This document shows, one piece after another, positions 11,207 through 20,898 of a stretch of 64,000 bases of DNA (its first letter is position 1; the number at the start of each line of letters is the position of its first letter). Both the position numbers and the translations under genes were made by a program. Location: assembly GCF_040869045.1 (NCBI RefSeq), contig NC_090321.1, positions 33,105,426-33,169,425 on the forward strand, in the 5' to 3' direction. The notes under the pieces were generated by a model. That model had not been told where the DNA came from. It saw only the letters and a list, made by a program, of their open reading frames with translations, and ran no database searches. The stretch comes from Eurosta solidaginis. Lineage: Eukaryota; Arthropoda; Insecta; Diptera; Tephritidae.

Positions 11207-13135
11207 TCACAAATTGTCATCAATATCCTCTAACGGGAGTCCAAGGAAACTTGCCGTTTCAACAGGGGTGGACCATAAGGAAAGGGGTGTTAGAGGCGTT
11301 GGTTCCACATTACAATTAAAGAGATGGTTGGTGTCATGTGGGGACACATTGCAAGCAGGGCATACATTTTGTATGTCGGGGTTGATTCTGGATAGGTAAG
11401 AGTTTAACCTGTTACAGTATCCAGAACGAAGTTGAGCAAGAGTGACACGCGTTTCCCTGGGGAGTATGCGTTCCTCTTCTGCGAGTTCTGGATATTTTTC
11501 TTCAAGTACTGGATTCACCGGGCAATTCCCGACATAAAGGTCCGACGCCTGTCTATGGAGTTCACCAAGGACCTGCTTGTGTTTTTCCGCTTCATACGGC
11601 TGGGTTCTCAGGTGCCGTATTTCCTCAAAATGCTTACGGAGATGACTCCTTAGGCCCCTAGGCGGTGCTGGTTCGTCAATCAGATGTCTGTTGGGATGCC
11701 CAGGTTTCTGGGTATTCAACAGAAACTGTTTGGTCAGCATCTCATTTCTCTCCCTGATGGGGTGTATTCTCGCCTCATTATGCAGATGGTGTTCTGGGGA
11801 CATAAGAAGACAGCCCGTGGCGATTCTGAAAGCAGTATTTTGGCAGGCCTGTAGTTTCTTCCAGTGGGTGGTTTTTAGGCTTGGCGACCATATGGGTGAC
11901 GCGTAGCACGTAATCGGCTGGCTAATTGCTTTGTATGTGGTCAAGAGCGTTTCTTTATCTTTTCCCCAGGTACTGCCAGCAAGGGATTTGAGGATTTTAT
12001 TACGGCTCTGAATTCTTGGAACAATTGCGGTTGCGTGCGCACCAAAATGTAGATCCTGATCAAACGTCACACCCAAGATTTTGGGGTGTAGGACAGTCGG
12101 TAGCGTAGTGCCATCGACGTGGATGTTCAATATGGTCGACATTTGGGGCGTCCATGTTGTAAATAAGGTCGCGGAAGATTTAGTCGGTGACAATGCCAGG
12201 TTTCGCGAGGCGAAAAAACTGGAGAGATCAGGGAGATAGCCGTTTATTTTATTGCATAGCTCATCGATCTTTGGGCCTGGGCCTGTGGCCATTATTGTGC
12301 AGTCATCGGTGTAGGAAACGATTGTGACTCCTTCCGGTGGTGAAGGTAGCTTAGATATGTAGAAATTAAACAAAAGCGGGGATAGGACACCACCCTGTGG
12401 CACCCCTTGTTTAATTCTCCTTTGTTTTGATGTTTCGTTTCTGAATTGCACCGATGCCTGCCGACCACCCAGATAATTTGCGGTCCACCTTTTAAGACAT
12501 GGGGGAAGGGTAGACCCTTCCAGGTCTTGCAGTAACGAGCCATGGTTGACCGTATCAAAAGCTTTTGATAGGCCTAACGCTACGAGTACTGTTCTATGGT
12601 GGGGGTATTGATTCAAACCGCAATTTATCTGGGTGCTAATGACATTTAGTGCGGAGGTAGTGCTATGGAGTTTTCTGAAGCCATGCTGATGAGGGGCTAG
12701 CTGCAAATGTGCTTGGAAATAAGGGAGCAAAATGGCTTCAAGCGTCTTTGCCACTGGCGATAGGAGAGATATCGGACGATATGACTCACCTACGTTAGCT
12801 GGTTTCCCAGGCTTTAGTAGCGGGACCACCTTGGCCATTTTCCATTTCTCGGGTATGACAAAGGTGGAAAGAGACAGGTTGAAGACATGCGCTAAATATT
12901 TGAAACCCTCTTTCCCTAGGTTTTTAAGCATCGGCATGGCTATGCCGTCTGGGCCCACTGCTTTGGATGGTTTAGCGCGACCAATGGCGTCCTCAACCTC
13001 TCTAGCGGTGATGGTAATTCGTGACGCGCTGAGTTTGTGTTTATGTGCGTGTCTATTGGCTCTCCGTCTATCTTTGTCGACCGTAGGATGCATTATATAT
13101 TGTCGGCAGAAAGCGCTCGCGCATTTTTTCGCCAA
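11207..13135 (-). CDS. LINE C ORF, C-terminal part: reverse transcriptase
   Basis: 642 codons on the minus strand. RT motifs appear in order: KPSKAVGPDGIAMPML, YRPISLLSPVAKTLE, LSKAFDTVNHGSL, GVPQGGVLSPLLFNFYIS and YTDDCTI. YTDD is the catalytic box. A CCHC-like knuckle near the end (CPACNVSPHDTNHLFNC) precedes the stop at 11207. It was originally one ORF with 13222-15084; a segment at 13068-13277 in a third frame bridges them. The group is CR1/Jockey-like and I cannot name the clade securely. Confidence 0.85.
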   Translation of the reverse strand: MAKKCASAFCRQYIMHPTVDKDRRRANRHAHKHKLSASRITITAREVEDAIGRAKPSKAVGPDGIAMPMLKNLGKEGFKYLAHVFNLSLSTFVIPEKWKMAKVVPLLKPGKPANVGESYRPISLLSPVAKTLEAILLPYFQAHLQLAPHQHGFRKLHSTTSALNVISTQINCGLNQYPHHRTVLVALGLSKAFDTVNHGSLLQDLEGSTLPPCLKRWTANYLGGRQASVQFRNETSKQRRIKQGVPQGGVLSPLLFNFYISKLPSPPEGVTIVSYTDDCTIMATGPGPKIDELCNKINGYLPDLSSFFASRNLALSPTKSSATLFTTWTPQMSTILNIHVDGTTLPTVLHPKILGVTFDQDLHFGAHATAIVPRIQSRNKILKSLAGSTWGKDKETLLTTYKAISQPITCYASPIWSPSLKTTHWKKLQACQNTAFRIATGCLLMSPEHHLHNEARIHPIRERNEMLTKQFLLNTQKPGHPNRHLIDEPAPPRGLRSHLRKHFEEIRHLRTQPYEAEKHKQVLGELHRQASDLYVGNCPVNPVLEEKYPELAEEERILPRETRVTLAQLRSGYCNRLNSYLSRINPDIQNVCPACNVSPHDTNHLFNCNVEPTPLTPLSLWSTPVETASFLGLPLEDIDDNL

Positions 13136-13221
13136 AGGCGATGGAAACTTTGTCTTTGTGCTTAGTCGGATTCGAGAGGGACTTTACGGTGGACCAAAGT
13201 TTACCTACACCGGTAGAGAGG

Positions 13222-15084
13222 TTACAACCTCTTAGGTGCTCTTCCCATTTCGCCCGCTTGTGTTCGTCCACAAGCAATCTGATGCGTTGGTTTATATATT
13301 ATTATTTGGGGGTCGCCTGGATCAAGCTGTCTTATAAGGTCGCGTTCCCTCGCTAAGCTCGCGGCCTCCGCCGGGAAGTGGGGCCGGATTTCGGGAGTTC
13401 TCCCGGCGGGAATGAAATGTGCCGAGGCGGATTCAATGACCTTACGGAAGGCACGCTCCCCTTGGCGGGCATCAGTCGGGATAGGGAGGGCAGCAAAGCT
13501 GCTGTCTGTTGCAGATTTATATTCTTCCCACTTTCCTTTTTTGAAATTTATGAAAGTGCGTTTTTCGGTGACGATGAAGTCGGCGGTACGCTCGAACGAA
13601 ATAAGTATGGGCAGGTGGTCGGATGCCAATGCTACCATCGGCTGCCAGTTGACGCAGTTTACGAGTTCTGCGCTCACGATTGAGATATCTGGCGAGCTAT
13701 GACAGCTTCCTACCATACGTGTGGGGGCGTCTCCGTTTATTGTGCAGAACGTCGTTTCGTCTATTTGATCCGCCAACATCTCACCCCTACTGTCCGCCAG
13801 CAAGTTTGAATGCCATAGGTCGTGATGGGCATTGAAATCGCCTAAGATAATGCGATTGTTGCCAGTGAGTAAGGCCTCGATATTAGGGCGGTATCCACTG
13901 GGGCAACAGGTGACAGGAGGGATGTAGATGTTGATGATTTCTAGATTTGCATCGCCTGACCGGACAGATAGGCCTTGACGTTCTAAGACATTGTCACTGC
14001 GGTCGATGCCAGGATCAAATATATGATATTGCACAGAATGGTGTATAATAAACGCGAGGCCGCCTCCATTTCCGCTCTCGCGGTCTTTCCTGTGGACATT
14101 ATAACCAGAGCAGGTCTGCAATGCAGATCTCGCTGTGAGTTTAGTCTCTTGAATCGCAGCAATGCGGATGTTGTGCCGCTTCATGAAATCGACTATCTCC
14201 GTAATCTTCCCAGTTAGTCCATTACAGTTGAACTGCAGAATTCTGAAGTGCATGAGGGGTGACGCCGCCACTCTAGGGGTAAGTGAGGGGTGACTACGCC
14301 TAGGTTGTGGAAGGCCAGGACGCAATTGCTGTTGTGGCCTTGGGACTGGGCGCCCTTGGGCAAGCATTGGGGTACCCGGATGATTTGGGTTTGCGACCTG
14401 GCAACATGGCGCGATGAAACCCGTTGAGGGGTTGCCGTCGCGGAGACCAGAACATCTAGGAAAGTGGCACCACCCAAGGCAGGAGCTGCATTGAGCGGAT
14501 GTCGCAAACCTATATATTCTGTGCTGGCAGACGGTGCAAACGGAGGCAGGGACTAAGAGTCTGTTTCCCTGGCCTGCACGATTGCTGCCAGAAAAGAGGG
14601 GGGGAGAAGAAGACGGGGGCAGGGGCTGATGCTCAGCATTGCTACCAGCTCTACTACGAAGGTAGTAGTTATGAGTGGTATCAGCTGTTTGAGTTGTTGG
14701 CGCCGTGGGGCGCGAGCAGCAGCGGGTACTTGTTGTGGCTTGCTGAGCAGCGAAGCTGCTGGAAGGTAGTGGGGATACGCTTAGGCGTAGACTACGGGAC
14801 GCCCTTGGGCGTGAGCAGCAAGGAGCCACAAAAGATTTATAAAAGTTACGTGGACGTCGGGTTTTGGGATCAAGCCCAGAACAACCTGTCCGATGCAACC
14901 ATCCCTTGCACGAGACACACTGAACAGAGTATGACCGTCCTAAAAAGATTCTTTTCTGGCAAATGCAGCAGAACCATTTCTCAGGACCGGGGTCAGGAGA
15001 CGGACCCGGATTGGGTTCGATACCTTCCCGGAGTAAGAGAATATGTAGCAGTCCTGCTGCAAGGAGCTGCTGGGAGGATGACAA
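13222..15084 (-). CDS. LINE C ORF, N-terminal part: 2A-like leader, two zinc fingers, endonuclease
   Basis: 620 codons from an ATG about 110 bp inside the element. Residues 7-28 form a Leu-rich run ending GIEPNPGP, a 2A-like motif. Two PHD-like Cys/His fingers follow, at about 36-72 (CCICQKR...CVSCKGWLH) and about 178-225 (CTVCQHR...CSSCLGWCH). Next comes an AP-type endonuclease from about residue 278 (ILQFNCNGL, AIQETKL, ILGDFNAHH, SDHLPI). The endonuclease nicks the target for target-primed reverse transcription. The frame is lost near 13280, where the family sequence should continue into the RT part at 13135. Confidence 0.85.
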   Translation of the reverse strand: MSSSQQLLAAGLLHILLLREGIEPNPGPSPDPGPEKWFCCICQKRIFLGRSYSVQCVSCKGWLHRTGCSGLDPKTRRPRNFYKSFVAPCCSRPRASRSLRLSVSPLPSSSFAAQQATTSTRCCSRPTAPTTQTADTTHNYYLRSRAGSNAEHQPLPPSSSPPLFSGSNRAGQGNRLLVPASVCTVCQHRIYRFATSAQCSSCLGWCHFPRCSGLRDGNPSTGFIAPCCQVANPNHPGTPMLAQGRPVPRPQQQLRPGLPQPRRSHPSLTPRVAASPLMHFRILQFNCNGLTGKITEIVDFMKRHNIRIAAIQETKLTARSALQTCSGYNVHRKDRESGNGGGLAFIIHHSVQYHIFDPGIDRSDNVLERQGLSVRSGDANLEIINIYIPPVTCCPSGYRPNIEALLTGNNRIILGDFNAHHDLWHSNLLADSRGEMLADQIDETTFCTINGDAPTRMVGSCHSSPDISIVSAELVNCVNWQPMVALASDHLPILISFERTADFIVTEKRTFINFKKGKWEEYKSATDSSFAALPIPTDARQGERAFRKVIESASAHFIPAGRTPEIRPHFPAEAASLARERDLIRQLDPGDPQIIIYKPTHQIACGRTQAGEMGRAPKRL

Positions 15085-15359
15085 TTTTGTGGGAGGGACG
15101 AAACAAATTAAATGGGGTCACACTGAAATGACAGTCCTTGGTCGGGAAAAATCCCGAGTCGCTCCGGTACATAGAACCGACTGCCTTGGGAAGTGCCAAA
15201 GAACATCCTCATCACTAATAAAAGGAACTAATGCTGAATTCAGTGGGGACAAACTAAATGTATAATCTGACGGCACCGAATCGGATGAGTTCGAATAGCT
15301 AGATTTGAAATAATCCGCAAACATATTAGCAATTATGGCATTATCGCTCGAAGTATGAT

Positions 15360-15775
15360 GTTATTGTTGCTGTTGTAGCGATAAGGTTGCTCCCCGAAGG
15401 CTTTGGGGAGTGTTATCCATGTGATGGTCCTTTGCCGGATACAGATCCGGCACGCTCCGGTACCACAGCATCATTAAGGTGCTAGCCCGACCATCTCGGG
15501 AACGATTTATGTGGCCACATTAAACCTTCAGGCCATTCCCTCCCTCTCCACCCCCAAGTTCCATGAGGAGCTTGGGGTCGCCAGAGCCTCTTCTGTTAGT
15601 GAAACAGGGTTCGCCGCGGATAGGTGAGGTTGACAATTGGGTTTGGAGAAGCTATATATTGCGCTGGCTACCTGAAGGGTTGCGCTACCCAGCCCCTTGA
15701 ATCTGGTATTTTAGTCGCCTCTTACGACAGGCATACCTACCGCCGGTATATTCTGATCCCCTAACCCGCTGGGGT
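15360..15775 (-). mobile_element. SINE1 copy, full length, in LINE A
   Basis: Sense strand is minus: 5' CCCCAGCGGGTTAGGGGATC... to 3' ...CTTATCGCTACAACAGC(AACA)n. A perfect 13-bp target duplication, CTCGAAGTATGAT, flanks it at 15347-15359 and 15776-15788. A GATTCAAGGGG motif about 60 bp from the 5' end resembles a pol III B box. Two hairpins near the 3' end (ACTCCCC...GGGGAGT and CCGGATCxxxATCCGG) are conserved in all copies. It is non-coding. Confidence 0.85.
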
Positions 15776-15910
15776 CTCGAAGTATGATCGTTAAGCTTCA
15801 TTGTAGAAGGAAATCCTTTAGTCTTTCTTTTCGAGTTAACAAAACTGTAAAACGCCTTAAGGTTACAAAAAATTTGACTCCTAATCCTACTAATATACTC
15901 TTTATATCAA

Positions 15911-18900
15911 CTGCTGTCTCTTGCTTCGGGAAGGTATCGAATCCAATCCGGGTCCGTCTCCTAACCCCGGTCCTGAGAAATGGTTTTGCTGCGTCTGCCA
16001 GTGCCATGGCCACAACAGCAGTTGCGTCCTAGCCTTTCACAACCCAGGCGTAGTCACCCGTCACTTACTCCCAGAGTGACGACGTCTCCCCCGTTTTACT
16101 TCAGAATTCTGCAGTTAAACTGTAATGGATTTACTGGGAAGATCACGGAGATAGTCGATTTCATGAAGCGGCACAACATCCGCATTGCTGCGATTCAAGA
16201 TACCAAACTCACAGCAAGATCTGCTCTGCAGACCTGTTCTGAATATACTGTCCACAGAAAAGATGGCGAGAGCGGAAATGCAGGCGGCCTCGCGTTTATC
16301 ATACACCACTCTGAGCAATATCATTTATTTGATCCCGACAAGGCTTATCTTCCCGTTCAGGCGATGCAAACCTAGAAATCATCAACATCTACATCCCTCC
16401 TGCCACCTGCTGTCCCTGTGGATACCACCCTAATATCAGCGGCTTACTCACTGGCAATAATCGCATTATCTTAGGCGATTTCAATGCCCATCACGATCTA
16501 TGGCATTCAAACTTGCAGGCAGACAGTAGGGGTGAGATGTTGGCGGATCAAATAGAAGAAACGACGTTCTGCACAATAAACGGAGGCGCCCCCACTCGTA
16601 TGGTAGGAAGCTGTCACAGATATATCAATCGTGAGTGCAGGACTCGTAAAATGGCAGCCGATGGTAAAATTGGCATCCGACAACCTGCCAATACTCATCT
16701 CGCTCGAACGTACCGCCGACTTCATCTTCTCTGAAAACGCACTTTCATAAACTTTAAAAAAGGAAAGTGGGAAGAACATAAATCCTTCACAGACAACCGC
16801 TTTGCTGCCCTCCCTATCCCCACTGATGCTCGCCAAGGGGAGCGAGCTTTCCGCAAGGTCATTGAATCCGCCGCGACCCCCAAATAAGGGGCATAAACCA
16901 ACACATCAGATTGCTTGTGGATGAACACAAGCGGGCGAAATGCACGATTATACTCCACTTGGCGCATACAATCTGGCATCATAATCAGGTTTGAAATTTA
17001 CTTTTAAATAAATGTCAATTTGTATGACAAAATGTCAAAATGACATGGAAACAAACAAATGGCATCTCAAAATGTAAACGTCACTTAGAACTTACATAGA
17101 AAATCTAAATTCAACAGACTTTAAGTCAAGTTAAGTTTGGAGTAATCAGTAACATGCAATGTTCATTTAACAGAACTGTAAGTGACAGTTCGCAAACCAA
17201 GTCAAGTCTATACTAAGTATTAGTAATGGAGCCTTAAGCTTTGGTCTACCGTAAAGTCCCTATCGAATCCGTCCAAGCACAACGACAAAATTTCCATCGC
17301 CTTTGGCGATAAAGTGCTGTCGGATGCGAAAAAATGCGCGAGCGCTTTTTGCCGACAATATATAATTCATTCTACGGTCGACAAAGATAGACGGAGCCCC
17401 ATAGACACGCGCACAAACATAAATTCAGCGTGTCCCCAATTACCATCACCGCCAAAGAGGTTGAGGATGCCATCGGTCATGCTAAACCATCCACAGCCCC
17501 GACGGCATAGCCATGCCGATGCTTAAAAGCCTAGGGAAAGAGGGTTTCAAATATTTAGCACATGTCTTCAGCCTGTCTCTTCCCACCTTTGTCATTCCCG
17601 AAAAATGGAAAATGGCCAAGGTAGTCCCGCTACTAAAGCCTGGGGAACCAGCTAACATAGGAGAGCCATATCGACATCTCTCCTATCGCCAGTAGATAAG
17701 ACGCTTGAAGCCATTTTTATCTCCTATTTGAAAGCAAATTTGCAACTAGCCTGTCATAAGCATGGCTTCAGAAATCTCCATAGCACCACCACCGCGCTAA
17801 ATGCCATCAGCACCCAGATAAATTGCGGTTTAAATCAAAACCCCACCATAGAACAGTACTCGTTGCGCTAGACCTATCAAAAGCTTTTGATACGGTCAAC
17901 CATGGCACGTTACTGCAAGATCTGGAAGGGTCTACCCTTCCCCCATGTCTTAAGAGGTGGACCGCAAATTATCTGGGTGGCCGGCAGGCGTCTGTGCAAT
18001 TTAGCACCGCAACATCAAAACCAAGAACAATTAAACAAGGGGTGCCACAGGGTGGTGTCCTATCCCCACTTTTGTTTAACTTCTACATATCAAAGTTATC
18101 TTCTCCACCAGAAAGAGTTACTATCGTTTCCTAAGCCGATGACTGCACAATAAAGCCACAGACCCAGGCTCACAGATCGGTGAGATTTGCAACAAAATAA
18201 ATGGCTACCTCTCTGATATCTCCAGTTTCTTCACCTCGCGAAACCTGATATTATCACCGACTAAAAAATCGGCGACCTTATTTACAACATGGACGTCCCA
18301 AATGTCGACCATTTTGAACATCCACGTCGATGGCACTACGCTACCGACTGTCTTACACCCCAAAAACTTGGGTGTGACGTTTGATCAGGATTTACATTTT
18401 GGGAGCATGCAACCGCAACTGTACCGAAAATCCAGAGCCGTAATAAAATCCTCAAATCTCTTGCTGGCAGTACTTGGGGAAAAGATGAAAAAACGCTCAT
18501 TACCACTTACAAAGCAATTGGCCAGCCGATTGCATGCTATGCGTCCCCGATATGGTCGCCAAGCCTAAAGTCTACTCACTGGAAGAAGCTACAGACCTGC
18601 CAAAATACTGCCCTCAGAACCGCCACGGGTTGTCTTCTTATGTCTCCAGAACACCATCTACATAATGAGGCGAGAATACTCCCCATCAGGGAGAGAAATG
18701 AAATGCTAACAAAACAGTTCCTGTTGAATACCCAGAAACCTGGGCATCCCAACAGACATCTGATTGATGAGCCAACACCGCCCAGGGGCTGAAGGGGTCA
18801 TCTCCGTAAGCATTATGAGGAAATAAGCACTTGAGAACGCAGCCTTATGAAGCCAAAAAACAAAAGCAGGTCCTCAGTGAACTCCACAAACAGGCGTCGG

Positions 18901-19230
18901 ATCCCTATGTCAGGAATTGTCCGGTGAATTCTATACTCAAAGAACAATACCCTAAACTTGCAGAAGAGGAACGCACACTTCCTAGGGAAACGCGTGTCAC
19001 TCTTGCTCAACTTCGATCTGGATACTGTAACAGGTTAAACTCTTGCCTATCCAGAATCAACACCGACATACAAAACATATGTCCTGCGTGTAACGTGTCC
19101 CCACATGACACCAACCATCTCTTCAATTAACACCCCTCTCATTATGGTCCGCCCCTGTGGAAACAGCAAGTTTCCTCGAACTCCCGTTAGAGGATATTGA
19201 TGAGAATTAGTGATCGGTCGCACCTATTGG
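15911..19230 (+). pseudogene. LINE D polyprotein remnants (endonuclease, RT)
   Basis: Recognisable pieces in order are GIESNPGP (15933-15956), endonuclease at 15980-16375, RT palm with LDLSKAFDTVNHGTL and GVPQGGVLSPLLFNFYIS at 17823-18134, and the C-terminal knuckle CPACNVSPHDTNHLFN ending near 19130. Stops, deletions and frameshifts break it many times, and the YTDD box is lost at about 18135 by a stop. It is not functional. Confidence 0.8.
16942..17245. repeat. Unidentified ~300-bp replacement inside LINE D
   Basis: Relative to LINE C and LINE E, a short stretch after AAGCGGGCGAAATG is replaced by AT-rich sequence that ends before CTTTGGTCTACCGTAAAG. No coding frame, clear terminal repeats or target duplication was found. 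It is probably another small inserted element. Confidence 0.4.
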
Positions 19231-19259
19231 ACGGGGCGAAGCACTGCAACAACAACAAC

Positions 19260-19672
19260 AGTCTCACCGTGGATCTCCTGATTTTCATTTGTGCTTAATT
19301 TTGAAGGTGTTCTTCGTCCAATAGCTGCGATCACTCATCTAACGGAAGTCCAAGCCTCTCAATGCCCTTTTAGTTAAACGGCTGAATCATTTCGTGTCAG
19401 ATCTCTTCGTAGTGCTTACGGACATGTCCCCTTTTATTGCGTGAAGGCGGGTCAGCATTAATCATTTGTCGGTTAATATACCCAGGGTCTGGGACTTTTA
19501 ACAGAAAATGCTTCAGACATTCCACGGAACCAAGCTCGCTTTATTCAATCTCGAGGACCCTGTTTCGAGCCACGGCTTTTTTTTTTTTTTTTTTTGAGAT
19601 GTATACGTTCTTCTGTAGCGCCAAACCCTCTCACGCCGGTTTTTCGGAATGTAAGCGATGTTCATGATCCTT
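19260..19672 (-). repeat. LINE 3'-end remnant, right copy of the ~400-bp direct repeat
   Basis: Matches 4797-5180 from TCACCGTGGATCTCCTG to ATGATCCTTTG. It starts at the end of the LINE D (CAA)n tail and contains a T17 run near 19580 that the left copy lacks. Confidence 0.65.
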
Positions 19673-19744
19673 TGGAACGATTTAAGATGGCTACATTGAA
19701 GCTTCTAGGTCACCTTGTCCCCCCACACCCTAGCTGACAACCTT

Positions 19745-20000
19745 GACTTTAAAGTCGCCACACATGACTTATGTGATTACGAAAGTAGTCCTTATCCACG
19801 TCGGCCGCATCATCTATTGGTGCGAACCCGCAAATAAACTGTGTATTGAAACCCCTTGCCTCGACTCGCACCGCAGTGAAAAGCTCGTTCATAGCCGCGA
19901 ACGAGCGTACATGGCGGCAAAGTCTTTTCCACTTCAAAACTAACAACTTGGCACTGAACTTAGCTTCTATCGCCTCCAAATTGGTAGACGTCACGAGCCC
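19745..20000 (-). pseudogene. RTE-type LINE endonuclease fragment
   Basis: The minus-strand frame 19749-19994 contains FNTQFICGFAPIDDAADVDK. This resembles the central strand of RTE-clade AP endonucleases (general pattern ..I.CxxAPTEDxxDxxKDxFY). The frame is short and isolated. A further RTE fragment lies at 34440-35205. Confidence 0.5.
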
Positions 20001-20111
20001 TACTGCCCTTCTGTCTTTCCCCGTCCATCTTACTTCCTATATGGCGGTGATGCTAGCCTTTATCCTTAGTCTTAGTAAGTTTAACATTTATATTGGTCGT
20101 TACAGAAAAAA

Positions 20112-20200
20112 TACATGGGGTGGGAGGGACACTGAAATGACTGCCCTTGGTTGGGAAAAATCCCGAGTCGCTCCGGTACATAGAACCGCATGCCTTGGAA
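20112..20200 (-). mobile_element. LINE C-family 5'-end fragment
   Basis: Matches the first ~80 bp of LINE C on the minus strand (GTCGCTCCGGTACATAGAAC and CACTGAAATGACTGCCCTTGG). No ORF sequence follows. Confidence 0.7.
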
Positions 20201-20307
20201 GGGATGCTTCTCGTCGTTTTTCATTGCGTTTTTCAGCGCAAAACACGGGTATGGATGTGAATTTATTGCTTCTGTGAAAAGCTTTGCTCCTGTAAGTTGC
20301 AGTTTAT

Positions 20308-20626
20308 GATGTTGTTGTTGTAGCGATAAGGTTACTCCCCGAAGGCTTTGGGGAGTGTTATCGATGTAGTGGTCCTTTGCCGGATACGGATCCGGTACGC
20401 TCCGGTATCACAGCACCATTAAGGTATTAGCTCGTCCATCTCGGGAACGATCTGTATGGCCACATTGAACCTTCAGGCCATCCCTCCCTACCCCACCCCC
20501 AAGTTCCATAAAGAGCTTGGGTTCGCCAGAGCCTCGTCTGTTAGTGAAACGATTCGCCGCTCGAAGGTGAGGTTGACAATTGGGTTGAAGGAGCTATATA
20601 TTGCGCTACACAACCCCTTGAATCCT
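20308..20626 (-). mobile_element. SINE1 copy, 5'-truncated
   Basis: Tail side GTTGTTGTTGTAGCGATAAGG at the left, truncated at ...CACAACCCCTTGAATCCT at the right. A perfect 13-bp duplication, AGTTGCAGTTTAT, lies at 20295-20307 and 20627-20639. The 5' truncation together with a duplication is typical of LINE-driven insertion. Confidence 0.85.
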
Positions 20627-20810
20627 AGTTGCAGTTTATCATTCCTGTCAATGGCGTTGGAGTCGAAGAATTTATTTTTAAGGGTGCAAATTTACTACAC
20701 GCTAAACGCCAATAATATCTTGAAAAAGCTCAACACTCCCTTTTCCCTCTTGTGTTAAGTGGCAAACATTTAAATGTATACAAATTTGTTTACACAACGA
20801 GTTGCCTTGG

Positions 20811-20824
20811 TAACCCACCAAACC
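20811..20824 (+). promoter_or_regulatory. RFX X-box upstream of Cc2d2a
   Basis: GTTGCCTTGGTAAC is an essentially perfect palindromic X-box (GTTGCC, 2-bp spacer, GGTAAC). It lies 75 bp upstream of the Cc2d2a start codon. RFX factors bind this site and drive ciliary genes in flies, worms and vertebrates. The position and the ciliary identity of the gene make it a likely functional element. Confidence 0.85.
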
Positions 20825-20898
20825 GTCCACAAAAGGCAGCAAACACAAAACCAAATTAACTCAATTAGAATTATAAATAAATAAATTCATTAAATAAA

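Larger units (their letters stand above)
11156..15193 (-). mobile_element. LINE C, nearly full-length non-LTR retrotransposon
   Basis: A 4.04-kb element on the minus strand. Its 5' end is CTTCCCAAGGCAGTCGG (15193 downward), followed by one long ORF, a short 3' UTR and the tail GCTACAACAACAACAACA. It is flanked by a perfect 13-bp target duplication, TGCCAAAGAACAT, at 11143-11155 and 15194-15206, and sits inside LINE A. It is the least damaged family member here, with only about two frameshifts near 13130 and 13280. Members D and E and several 5'-end fragments (for example 20112-20200) are in the same window. Confidence 0.92.
5328..15909 (-). mobile_element. LINE A (CR1/Jockey-like, 5'-truncated), split by nested insertions
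   Basis: Four pieces form one LINE on the minus strand: 15909-15789, 15346-15207, 11142-10075 and about 5950-5331. The reading sense continues across each gap. For example, the block ending near 15207 (...EDVLWH) continues at 11142 (LENLKISYIAGPDQIPPVLLK), and LVRPILEYAS near 10075 continues as IIWSPRYQ at 5945. It ends in a (TAAA)n tail at 5331-5345. The 6-bp sequence ACTGCT flanks it at 5322-5327 and 15910-15915 and is the likely target duplication in LINE D. About 1.95 kb remains, carrying RT only. Confidence 0.85.
5181..19258 (+). mobile_element. LINE D (LINE C family, plus strand), split by nested insertions
   Basis: The 5' end (5181-5327) matches the 5' end of LINE C, including CTTCCCAAGGCAGTCGGTTC and the start of its ORF. 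The element resumes at 15911 and runs to a (CAA)n tail at 19246-19258. The intervening 10.6 kb is LINE A with its own insertions. Compared with LINE C, D lacks about 600 bp of the zinc-finger region (junction near 16005). It has a ~300-bp replacement at 16942-17245 and many stops and frameshifts. It is the oldest layer of the nest and is non-functional. Confidence 0.85.

Noticed and set aside
14499..15131. 210-codon plus-strand frame opposite LINE C
   Set aside because: Antisense shadow of the LINE C zinc-finger region with no recognisable domain.
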